Below, one piece after another: positions 22,351 to 32,380 of a DNA stretch of 64,000 nucleotides. The position numbers and the translations under genes were made by a program. This DNA is from Drechmeria coniospora. Its lineage: Eukaryota > Ascomycota > Sordariomycetes > Hypocreales > Ophiocordycipitaceae. Location: contig NC_054390.1 of NCBI RefSeq assembly GCF_001625195.1, positions 6,669,222 through 6,733,221 on the forward strand, read 5' to 3'. Below the pieces are notes generated by a model. The model saw only the letters and a program-made list of their open reading frames with translations. It was not told the DNA's origin and did not search any database. Position 1 is the first letter of the stretch. The number at the start of each line of letters is the position of its first letter.

Positions 22351-23267
22351 TCATGCTAATGCTCCGTCTTTTTTGGTCTCTTCTGCCCAGTGGGGAAATT
22401 TGAGATAGCGACCGAAACCGGTGAAATTATGCAGGGCAACAGGATGGTTGCGCTCGTACCACAGGCCCATGGGGTTCTACCGGCATGTCAGCAATGAGTC
22501 AACGGACAGATGCAGTAGCTGTTCGCTTTGCTTGTCAGATCACTTACCCAGTCACCGCATTCCTGCTCAATGCCGTATCCATCGATGACTTCTGGGTCGT
22601 CTCCAGTCGGATACTCCAACGTTGTGTCTGCTGCGCACAAGATCTTCTGTCGTAAATAATCGAAGCATTGGTGAATCTGATTGGTGCGCCCTCGATGTTC
22701 TTCGTTTTGCATTTGAATCGGCAGATTGAGCCTACTCGAATTCTCCATGAGACCTTTCAGCTCCGTTCGCAGGGTCGCCAGACAGTAGAGTTCGTGGGCC
22801 CAGGCCATGCCGTAGAGTCTGTTCCCGCCATCTCCGCTCGGCAGGCCAGCCGGTAGCCTCTTACTCTTAATGACCTCATCTGTAAGGTACAACAAGCCAT
22901 TTCCATTCGGTAAACAGGTAAATGCGACATCTGCCTCGGCAAGATTCATAGGTTGCAGCTTCTGGCGCTGATACTTTGTCACCCAGATAGGCGGATCTGC
23001 CTGTCCGGAACCCCGCGAGCGAACGGCAAAGTAAATGATGACACTGGCGAAGATGGCTAAGGCTATGAGACCAATGATGACGCTGAAATACGTTCTGCGC
23101 CTTTTTCTGGACACCTGCTCTGCGTAGTCCTGTCGAGGGGGGAGGAATTCGACGGAGCTTTCGCTCTCGCCATCGTAGCTGCCAGAGAATCGGCTGTCCG
23201 CGAGACATTTTTTCTCAACAAAAGCTGGTTTTTCCATGCTGCAATCGCTCATATGCTTCATTTTCAT
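22351..23267 (-). CDS. UstYa-family protein with altered HxxHC motifs, paralogue E
   Basis: Two exons, 23267-22548 and 22476-22351, about 281 residues; the intron has a perfect GTAAGT donor and GTAG acceptor. It starts at ATG 23267. A cytosolic tail of about 55 residues is followed by a membrane helix (VIIGLIALAIFASVIIYFAV) and the UstYa-type domain. The first motif is HELYC instead of HQLHC (second His replaced by Tyr). The second is IHQCFDYLRQ, where the canonical HxxHC spacing is lost, though LRQKILCAADTTLEYP keeps the flanking pattern. The C-terminal exon encodes NPMGLWYERNHPV and PHWAEE. Loss of two likely metal ligands suggests an inactive or repurposed scaffold. It shares a divergent promoter with the precursor gene, which ties it to the pathway. 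Confidence 0.82.
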
Positions 23268-23997
23268 TTGAATGGGAAGTTTGTTTTGTCAAGTTCGGGT
23301 TGATTCGTAGGCTGGGGACTAGGGAGGTATTGGAACGCCGGGCACGCGGCTGGATGGCTTACAGCTGGTTGCACGATACACCGTCCTCGTTCTGTTTCAC
23401 CGATACTTACAAAAGAACCCAGCCGCTAATTATAGGATCTACTCATCCGACACACCGTTTTGGTTACCTCCAGTGGGTTCTCCTCGCATGTGGACAACAG
23501 TGCCCTACTGCACAAGATGATCTTGATAACAAACATTGACGGCCGGGGTGGACGTATCATCACTCTGCCGGCCCTGGGGTCTCTAGGTACTTACTTGTAC
23601 ATTAGTTGCATCGGCATGCCCGAATGTCTCCGTAGATGGTATGCGGGGCGATGCGGAGCATGAAGCGGAGACGCATCATCACGATGGCTCGAAACGGCAA
23701 ATACCAATATCACGACTATTAACGCATGCAGAGAACCACGCATTTCGAATATAGCTACAACCTCACACAGTACAATGGATGCCGAGAGTCAAAAATCACG
23801 CTTGCTGTAACTGTAAACAGCTGGGGGCGTAGATGAACGGAACAGCCTGAAGGCGTCACTTGAGTCTGGTGCATAAATACGATAGTGTCTGCCGTCCATG
23901 TCGAATCTCCTCTTCACCAGTTACAAATAGTGTCTACAATCCAAAATTAAAGCAACCATTTACCCACCTCAGTACACTTTGTTCTTCACTTGTCAAC
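23268..23997. promoter_or_regulatory. Divergent promoter of paralogue E and the RiPP precursor
   Basis: 730 bp between the minus-strand UstYa paralogue E and the plus-strand precursor. Co-expression is expected from the head-to-head layout. No specific binding site assigned. Confidence 0.5.
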
Positions 23998-25100
23998 ATG
24001 CAGATGTCTAAAATCCTCTCCATCTTGGCTGTTGCCATCGTCAGCACCGCCGCTGCTCCCACTCCTGATAGTGTTGAAACGGGCGTCCTTCTCAAAAGTG
24101 AGCGGTCCATGCATTACATTGTCTCGGAAGTCGAATAAAGAAATAGCTAATAATTTCATTTTTAGTTCGAAGCGCCTCTGGTGATAACTTTCTCCGAGGC
24201 AAGTCGGCGAGCACTAGGCGATTCATGTGTCTCGAAGGCGGCTAACACGACAACGAGTAGAGAGCGAAATGGCCCTAGCTGATGAGGATGATTTGATTGA
24301 AAAGGCTAACGGAGACTTTATCCAGCGTAAGCCCGTTTTATTCACCGTTTTCGACCGACTCTTGACCAAATCCATATCCAGGACGTGACCTGGCCAGTAT
24401 TGAGGTCAGAGGCCTAGCTCATTACGGTAAGCATGATGACATTCTCGGGCCGCAAGACTATACTGAAAGAGTCAAAGATGCTGTTCCTATGGGTTGTCCC
24501 CATGCGGTCCCCGATGACAAGTTTAAGCGAGGTGGATGCTACAACTATATTAAGAGGGATGGTGCTCAGTATGCCATCCCTGAAGGCTGCCCCGAAGCTG
24601 CTCCTGATGCCAAGGTTAAGCGGGGTGGATGCTACAACTATATTAAGAGGGATGGTGTTCAGTATGCAGTCCCTGAAGGCTGCCCCGAAGCTGCCCCTGA
24701 TGCCAAGGTTAAGCGGGGTGGTTGCTACAACTATATTAAGAGGGATGGTGTTCAGTATGCAGTCCCTGAAGGCTGCCCCGAAGCTGCCCCTGATGCCAAG
24801 GTTAAGCGAAGTGGTTGCTACACCTACATCAAGCGAGACGGTCAGTACGCCGTACCTGAGGGATGTCCCCGCGTCATCCTCGATGCGAAGGTAAAGCGTG
24901 GTGGTTGTTACACGTACATTAAGAGGGATGGTGTCCATCACGCCGTTCCCGCGGACTGCCCTCAGGTTGCGCCGAACTCCAACGCCAAGCGAGGCGGTTG
25001 CTACAACTATATCAAGAGGGAGGCACTCAACATGGGTAGGAAGCCTTTCGACAGTCTTTTGATCACGACCACTGATGAAGGTTTTGACAGACACTGTTAG
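23998..25100 (+). CDS. Putative dikaritin-type RiPP precursor with six Kex2-delimited repeats
   Basis: ATG at 23998 begins a signal peptide (MQMSKILSILAVAIVSTAAA, then PTP). Exon 1 ends at 24097 and the last exon is 24382-25100. Between them are two small exons, either 24166-24180 plus 24261-24326 or 24166-24202 plus 24265-24326 (299 or 305 residues in total). After a leader with an Arg-Arg site come six repeats starting at 24531, 24624, 24717, 24810, 24900 and 24993. Each has GGCYNYIKR (variants SGCYTYIKR, GGCYTYIKR); in repeats 1-5 a DG...YAVPEGCPEAAPDAK...KR peptide follows. A partial unit precedes the first. Twelve Lys-Arg sites flank the peptides, as expected for Kex2 processing. Signal peptide, KR-flanked repeats and adjacent UstYa genes are the hallmarks of UstA/PhomA-type precursors. 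The core is not one I know. A repeat pheromone-like Kex2-processed protein is the main alternative. Confidence 0.85.
24531..25022 (+). repeat. 93-bp coding tandem repeat of the RiPP precursor
   Basis: Units of 93 bp (the fourth is 90 bp) starting at 24531, 24624, 24717, 24810 and 24900, plus a partial sixth at 24993. Units 1-3 are nearly identical at the DNA level and units 4-6 diverge, suggesting recent amplification of the first three. Confidence 0.95.
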
Positions 25101-25692
25101 CTCGAACCAGTAATCTGCATCTTATGCGAGTGTTCTAGCTGCAGCATAGCAAGTGTCATCAACAGAGGAAGCACAGCTGGCTTGGCATGAATTGAGCCTG
25201 GTGCCTTGAATCGGCTGTTTGAGATATCCAACTGTCTCATTAATAGCAAACTGGAGTGTATGAAAAATTAAAAAAGACGAACATTTTCTGTTATCCGTTT
25301 TATTTCTTGACTGGTTAATACTATCCGACGGTGCCAGAAACGTACAAATATCCGAAGCGGACTTCAGGGTTGTGTTGTACTTATTCTATACTCTCCATCA
25401 ATGTCCAAATCATTCTTGACGATGATTCGTGCCTTGTGTTTTCTGCGCTCAGAATGTGATGTGAACTTCCATCTACATATCGCGGATATATTCACAATGA
25501 AAGATTCCTTTATCAAGCTTGGCCCACGCGGCAACACGAATAGGAATCATCGCCCGCGTTGAGATCAGCACAACATCTCATTGGACAATGAATCATATCC
25601 AAAGTGCAATTGTTTTCAATTGTCCTTATTTTTGACGGCTCGTATTAAAAGCTAGGGTCGTTTGTTGAACGCTCAACCAAGTTCAGTACAAG
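25101..25692. other. Convergent spacer after the precursor gene
   Basis: 3' regions of the precursor (+) and the AA1-like gene (-). AT-richer; no gene seen. The cluster probably ends here. Confidence 0.45.
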
Positions 25693-26212
25693 TCACGGAG
25701 GGGGGAATTTGTTGTCGATGGTGAATGTCAGACGGTCATTCTGGGGGCATTCAAGCACTTCAATATCCTTCTGAGACTGCTTCACCACTTCGCATCTCCT
25801 CGTCGGGACCTGATCCCCCCCCCAAAGAACATTTCTGAAAATTCGGTTAGAAAATATGATTTACAGGCCTCACCTCTACATACCCAGGAGCCTTCTCATG
25901 GCGGATTCGGACCATGAAGGAGAGTTCATCAACGGTGTTGCGGAACTCAAAGAAGTATTTGGATTTGCCGCAGCGATAGATGCCGGTGTCGTTGTTGAGC
26001 ACGCCATTCCTTGCGGAGCACTTGATGCCCTTGGCTTCCTTGGTGTCGAGCAGGAAGTCGATGCTGACCGTGGATTCGACCTTGGTGGAAATGAGTTTAC
26101 CGACAAATTTGCGAACAGAGACGGTCTCAATGGCGAGTCCCTTGGCTGGCACGGCTGCCGCGGAAGCGACACAGACGGCCAGGAAGGCGTTGATGACGGC
26201 CGTTGGATACAT
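25693..26212 (-). CDS. Small secreted AA1-like (Alt a 1-type) protein
   Basis: Two exons, 26212-25884 and 25834-25693, about 156 residues; the intron has GTATGT, CTAAC and TTTTCAG. Signal peptide MYPTAVINAFLAVCVASAAA, then a beta-rich domain: VRKFVGKLISTKVESTVSI, IKCSARNG, GIYRCGKSKYFFEF, MVRIRH, and after the intron NVLWGGDQVPTRRCEVV and a DRLTFTI end. The four Cys (IKC, YRC, RRC, LEC) and strand pattern fit the AA1-like/Alt a 1 family of secreted fungal proteins, several of which act on host surfaces. Domain assignment is from pattern memory. It lies just outside the proposed RiPP cluster and may be unrelated to it. Confidence 0.65.
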
Positions 26213-27855
26213 TTTGGTGTCTTGGTGTTCCAGCAGCGTCAACGATCAAAGGAGAAAGGTTGGTGGAAGACAAGTTGCGGAGACAGAATCCTGAAGACAG
26301 AAGCAAGAGAAAAGTCGGCTTATATAGCAATGGAGAATAGTGCGCATGATGTCGTGATACCGATCTGCAAGCGAGTGGATGCTAGTCTCGTGTCCCTTGC
26401 TAGCGGAAACCGAAGCCCCTTCAAGAGGCTTCGGGCAAGCGGCGCAACATGGTACTATTTCTCTCCTCTCGTACAGGAGACGAATACGTGCCGGTATGGA
26501 ACGACTCTTTCTGCTGTACGCTTTAACAATCCCGTCTCTACACGTAGGGTTATTCGTCCTACCCCCTAAGGCCCCGCCCATGGCCCTCGTGGTGGGAATG
26601 GATCTCGGCTCCGATCTTCGGCCCGTTTAAAGCACGTCGTTTCTTTTTCTCGAAGCTATGACGACAATTCCATTCCTACAGAAATATTTACCTGCCTCTT
26701 CCATCCTCCTCCCCCATCAGGCATGGTGTCTTTTGTTCCTCGTGGCTTCCTCGTTTTGTCTGGAACCTCCTTGGTATGGCTTCCCGTTGTTGTTCATTGC
26801 AGCGCAGATGAACACGTGTAGACTTGATCAAAGCAAATATTGGCACCGTCAAGCATTTCTTCCTGGATCCATATTGTGTACGAGTGTGAATACGTTGATG
26901 CACAAACCGCATCCGTACTCAACATCTGCATTGATTGACCACTGAAACAACGCATACACACGGAATAGATGTAGGGTTATGTGAAAGGTAGAGAAATTGA
27001 TAGGGATGCAACCTCTAATCATATATGTCGTTGTCCCCGGCACTGCTACCTGCTAACGACCAGTATTTCATGCGATAGCAAGGGGGTGTGGAAATACGAT
27101 GGCATTCATAATTGCAGGCAGTCATCAGATATGAGATTTGAGAACCGACCGCATCATTCAATGCGGAGATGGCGAGGGCGTGGTCCTGCGTTGCCGTGGG
27201 CAGGCCTGCAAGGTGCCAATGGCATTTGTGGGAGATTTAATCCTCTCGGAGGTTGCACCGGACCGAGCTTGCTTCGTCGACTGAAACCTGCGGCGAGGTC
27301 TCGCTTCACTTGTCCTTTGGCTTGTATTGTCTCCTCAACCTGTATGGTAGATAAATTGCCACGGTGTCGAGGACATGGTCACCGCAGGAAACCTGCCCCT
27401 GGCCACCCAGACGTCGACGTCCTCACGAGCGCACCATGAGGGATGCCTTTCCGCCTAGCGACACAACGCGAGGCGGCCCGCCACCACCAACTCGACCATG
27501 CTTGAATAGGTGTCGGAGGGTGTGATGGTAAAGTGGCAGCAAGGGTCGCATTAAATTGCAGCGACGTGCTGGGTGCCAAAAATATGTGTTGACCCTGTCC
27601 ATGATCGGACAGCTCGATGAAAGTACGGTACATGGAAGGATGTAGCCGAAGCAATTGCTGAGATTCTTACGGAGCTCAAGTCCACCAAAGATGGCACGGA
27701 TGTCTCTACAGAATCTTAGCATCTGCGGGGAGTGGCCAAGGGCAAGGGAGGGATACTCACTCATCATCATACATCATGACACGTGAAGAATATTGTGCTT
27801 CTCGGATTTGAAGCAGTTCGTGCTACCATGGGGGGTAGAGGGCCTGCGTGGCGGA
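26213..27855. other. Gene-free stretch between accessory and conserved regions
   Basis: Promoter of the AA1-like gene on the left and the 3' region of the RNPS1-like gene on the right. No convincing open frame or domain on either strand. Confidence 0.45.
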
Positions 27856-28813
27856 TCAATGATAGTTGTTACGTCGCGGGCTGAGGGAGCGCTCGCGGCT
27901 AAGGCTGCGACGACTGAGGCTTCGCCGACGGGGTTCGCCGTTGTAACGGCCGTCATCCCGGCGAGGGGACTTTGATCGCGATCGAGAACGGTATCCGTCG
28001 AAGGAGCGGCTGCGATAACGACCGCCATCTCGGGGCGCCCAAGAGGGAGATCGAGAGCGGGACGAGGGCCGGTAGAGGTTGGCGCGGGGGCCACGACCAA
28101 CGTCGTGATAGCTTCCCGAGCCAGTGTTGTGCGAGGCACGACGGTCGGGGTCAAAGAGACCACGGCGGGCGAGGGGTGGGTCGGGGGACATGAGCCGTCG
28201 AGGCAGCACGATGGAGACGTTGATGATCGCTCCATCAACCTGGCTCTCATGCATGTTGGCCAGGGCGATCTCGGCATCGGTTCTGTTCTCGTACAGAATG
28301 TAGGCGGTACCACGGTTTGTGCCAACTGGCGAGCTCGGTCAGCATCGTTCCGTACGCAAATGCGACAGCGTCAGGAGAGGACCGGCATCGGCACCGGCAT
28401 AGGGCATGGGAATGGGTGTGCCTCACATGCGCGATTCATGGGCAGATCGAGGTCGACGATGGGCCCAAAGTGGCCAAAGATCTCGCGGATATGCTCCTCG
28501 TTGACATTCTTGGTAAGTCGTTCGACGACAATCTAGACGGCTGCCGGTCAACGAATGCATCGATTCGGGGCCGCTTCGCGTCGGGGGCGGAACGAACCTT
28601 TGTGCCTCCTTGCGGGGGCGATCGGCTGCGATCCCGGCTGTCCCAGCCCCGACCATGACCGTTGCCGCGCGGGCTCGGAGATCGCGAGGGGGAGCGGGAA
28701 TCACGATAACGACCTCGGCGAACAGGCGAGCGCGAACCGGCGGAGCGAGGGGTAGGCGAACGTGTGCGAGATCGAGCACGAGAGTACATCGGCGAGCGAG
28801 ATGGCGAAACCAT
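27856..28813 (-). CDS. RNPS1-like SR-type RNA-binding protein
   Basis: Three exons: 28813-28598, 28532-28427, 28325-27856, about 263 residues. An N-terminal RS-rich stretch (SPSRSPMYSRARSRTRS) precedes one RRM with RNP2-type IVVERLTKNV, then IREIFGHFGPIVDLDLPMNR, RNP1-type RGTAYILYEN and AEIALANMHESQVDGA. A second, C-terminal RS domain follows (RSRSRSKSPRRD, RRSLSRRSLSRERS). This is the layout of RNPS1, a splicing and exon-junction-complex cofactor acting in the nucleus. ATG 28813 is the only ATG in frame; the open frame continues upstream into a GGTGAAGGT minisatellite, probably 5' UTR. Confidence 0.85.
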
Positions 28814-30152
28814 GTTGCCGTTGGTTCGGTCAGAGGGGCTTCCCGTCGATGGCCGTGCGCGTCGTGGCGAAGACGGGGATCGGAAATGAGCGGTGGTATC
28901 GCGGAGCGGAGCGGAGCAGCTTTTCGATGCGTGCGGTGAAAGTGGTGAAGGTGGTGAAGGTGGTGAAGATGGTGAAGATGGTGAAGATGGTGAAGGTGGT
29001 GAAGGTGGTGAAGGTGGTGAAAGGAGGGAGTCGCGTAATAATAAGAGCAATTCGAGCTATCGTACAGAGTACGAAGTAGAGCTATCCAAAGGTGGCCAGC
29101 CTAGCCTCCCTTGGAGGCCAGGTACAGCGTCATCACGTGACCCTGATCTGACGGTCGTCATGTCGACGAGCCGTCACTCCCCCCCCCCTCCCCCCCCAAC
29201 CCAGCCTCGCCTTGTCAGCGCCGAAGCGACTGGCTTCCCTTGACGTGGCAATGCCAGCGCTGCGACGATCGGTTGCTGCCAGTAAGCCCGTTGTCATCAA
29301 TCGGGCATCCGTTGGAGGAAAGGACAAGCACATCAGTTCTTGAGAGTCGCGAGATTGTCAGTTCATTCATTGCTTCCTACCTCAGCATGGATCAAGACGC
29401 GATACAAACGACGGCCGCATCCCCATCAGTAGGAGCCTTGCGATGAGTCGTTTTTCATCTCACCCGTAGAGAAAGTTGATGTGGGAATTCTTCGTACCAA
29501 ACAAAAGTCGTCGGCGGCAGCACATTGTACTTGTACGTGAGCATACATGGTACAACTACTAGGTAGTTGGCTCGTTGTTCGTCCACGTACTGGTATGTGC
29601 AACTCCTTCATGGCCGCCGAGCGAAAGGGTGAATTGGTGTGACCGCTGACGGCGCTCCCGTAAAAGTTCGTAGGGGAAGCGTGAGGATAATTCTGCCATG
29701 CCACCACCCACGACGACCTGGCCCTCGACGGAGCATGACGGACGGAGACAAATGATGCACATGACAGGTCTACATGTACACCTAGAATGCGTACTCACCT
29801 GGGCATCTCCAGTGCGAGGTTGATCGAGGAGCATCGCGCTAGTAGTGACGGTTCGTCAAACGGGAGAAGCAAAAGGATGGACAGAGATATGGTGAAAACA
29901 ATTCATATCAATTATGCGGAAACGCCTAGTCTTCAATCATACAGCAAGCCCGGCCGCCACCTGCGGTTTGGCACGTCCCCGAGTGGCCAGGACCTTCTGC
30001 CAATAATACCAGTCCATGGAAAGCAAACTCGTTCAGTCCTAGCCAAGCGGTGTTGTCATCGTCCAACTACCCGGGCTGCCGTGTCCCGCACTCGTATTAG
30101 ACTCGAGTCGCGCCCGAGTCCCCATGCGATAATAACCAAAGCGAAAGGAGCA
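28814..30152. other. Spacer upstream of RNPS1-like and downstream of SNC1
   Basis: Holds the minisatellite at 28,935-29,022, a C-tract near 29,180, and no recognised gene. Confidence 0.45.
28935..29022. repeat. 9-bp minisatellite (GGTGAAGGT/GGTGAAGAT)n
   Basis: About nine to ten tandem units just upstream of the RNPS1-like start codon. Units alternate between GGT and GAT endings. Confidence 0.9.
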
Positions 30153-30784
30153 TCAACGGGTGGCGACGACTGGTGCGGTGCGGAGCGGTCAGCAGGAGCC
30201 TGCGCGGAAATGGGGGGGGGGGGGGGGGGGGGCAGCGAGGGAAACGTACCACTGGGAATGATGATGATGAGAAGCAGGACGATGATGCCTATGATGATGC
30301 ACATGCGCATCTTCACGTCCTTCCACCACATCTGCTTGCGGACCCGGTTGGCGCCTCGACGGAAACCTTGGGCGGAGACGGCCAAGTTGTCCGTCTTGTC
30401 CTGGAGGGCATCGAGACGCTCGCCACGTTGGGAGACCTTGTTGATGTTGTCGCGCATCACACCGACGGTGTCGTCGATTTGCTGGGATCGTCAGCGTCCG
30501 ACATCTCTCCGTCGCGAGGGCTGGCCGGCCGATGGGAACATGCGTCAGGAAGCCGGTCCGTCGCTCGTGCGTGCCGTCCTCGAGAGCAAGTCCCATCGTC
30601 CACGGCGGCCACGCAAAGCGCTTGCGTGGCTCGACGAGGGCAGGCATCACCGACAACGGGGGAGGTGACCTACCGCCTGGAGGGCTTGCGTCCGGGCATT
30701 GCCGCCGGCACCCTGTTGTTGTTGCGATGCGGCCTGGCCGCTGGGGATGTAGGGGTCATAGGGGGCCTCGCCTTGCTCGGGCAT
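30153..30784 (-). CDS. SNC1: Synaptobrevin/VAMP R-SNARE
   Basis: Three exons: 30784-30674, 30481-30250, 30169-30153, about 119 residues. A Pro/Gln-rich N-terminus ([17 protein letters not shown]) precedes the SNARE motif [19 protein letters not shown], where the Arg of SQRGERL is the zero-layer residue, then [13 protein letters not shown] and a C-terminal membrane anchor ([15 protein letters not shown]) ending PSVVATR. Length and order match fungal Snc1, the vesicle SNARE for exocytosis and endocytic recycling. The last exon codes for only five residues and a stop. The intron before it (30249-30170) holds a 21-base homopolymer tract. Confidence 0.93.
30212..30232. repeat. 21-base G homopolymer in SNC1 intron 2
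   Basis: Uninterrupted run of G on the plus strand (C on the transcribed SNC1 sense strand), close to the CTGAC branch site of that intron. Length polymorphism and sequencing error are both likely here. Confidence 0.9.
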
Positions 30785-32159
30785 CGTGGCGACGATCGGG
30801 ATTTTTGGAAAGGGAGGTTTCGTTGCAGGAGGATGCGTGCACTTGCGGGTACGAAATCGATGCGTGCGATGCGTGCGATGCGTGCGATGCGTGGGTGTGG
30901 TTGTCTGCGGCGGTGTTGATGCAAAGGTGAGAGCGGGTTCGGGTATGATTGAGAGTGCGAGTGCGAGACGGTTGGGTTGATGAGGGCGGAGAGGCTACTA
31001 ATTGCCGGAGGAGGCGGGCGGCCAGCGCCAACCCCCTTCTGGTGGTTGGCGAGGCGAAGCACTGGACCATGCTGACGAAAGCCCCCCGGAGGTCACGGAA
31101 CTGAAACTTCCGAGGACACGGCTCCAGGGTGAGAGCGCCAGGAGAAATCACTGGCCGCGTTTGATGTGTTCCAACTCCATAATGCACCCAGTCCTCGACT
31201 CTCACACATCCCTTGGAGAGATATTTTTTTCATACGCCTGCACAAATGCCTTTTATTCCCCGTCATCCCGTCAGATGCGCTCAATTATCTTGGACGAGGC
31301 CAAAAGGGCGAGCACGACGACGAGCGGTACGAGCGGTCGGTCAGGGCGTGCCGAAGATTAGCCTCACAGAAAAGTCACGTGACTCTCTCCATAGACGCAG
31401 GATCCACCTTGTGGCTGGAAGTTTGTGGCTGGGATCTTCACATGACTTGGACGGACATTTGATTTGGAACAGGTCGAACAGAGCAATGGTTGAAAAAAGT
31501 CATGACCAAAAATCGGTAGACGTACTTCAGAAGGTTTGTACAAATAGTGTAAACGACAAAGTCCGGGCAGCAGTCAGGCTTGGTTGATGGCACACGACGA
31601 ACTCGCAGCTGCGTGAGGATGAGTGCTGTCACGGCCAGTCACCTCGCCAACAACTGCGGTGGGCCGTGGCCATGTTCCACAAAGGTTTCAACCAGCCAGC
31701 GAGTCAGTTCGTCGCAGCAACCGATGGAGGGGCGATGGGCAGTGACGAAATATTATGCATCGTCAACACCAGTTGCTGGTCCATTTCCGTCGACGATTCG
31801 TGGGTACGTTCGCTCACGCTACGTGAAGAATGGCAATTGCTCCATGTGCCGCAGCATTTTACAGTAGTGCGCTCTGGCTTCATAGAATGAGTGTTTATCT
31901 ACCTTGGTACGTAGTGGTATGCAATATTCCATCCATTATGCTTGAACAATCGGACACGGTCGGGGCGACTCTTTAGAATGGCAGGCAACATGGCAGCAGA
32001 CTTGTGGAGGTACAGTATAGTGGGCTGGGAATAGTGTCGATTCACTTTGCAGTGGCGGCGCAACCAAAATTGAATCGTCATTTTTGTACGGGGTGAGTAC
32101 TTACTGTAGCCTGTCGGTGCGCTCGTTGGCTCGGCAGCAAGGGGCGAGGTTATAATAAT

Positions 32160-32380
32160 ACACGGTAATTACGGAGTACAGTAAGCATTTACAAGGTACC
32201 TACGGAGTAGTACAGATATACTTCACTGGTACTCCGTAAGTACGTACAGTAGCTAGGTACCAGGTACCCAGTAATGCTTCAGTACCATGCTGTATCATCA
32301 CCTACCATGTCGGATTGCCTAGTACCCAACCTAGTACAGAGTAAGTACTGTACTTAAGTACTCTGTACGGAGTACATAGA
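32160..32380. repeat. TACGGAGTAC/GTAC-word tract
   Basis: Several TACGGAGTA and ACTCCGTA words, each part of a palindrome, plus AGGTACC and GTACTTAAGTAC, clustered in 220 bp. Confidence 0.75.

Noticed and set aside
24531..25022. CRISPR-like or simple satellite interpretation of the 93-bp repeats
   Set aside because: Repeats are contiguous without spacers, keep one reading frame, follow a signal peptide and are punctuated by Lys-Arg sites, so they are a coding precursor.
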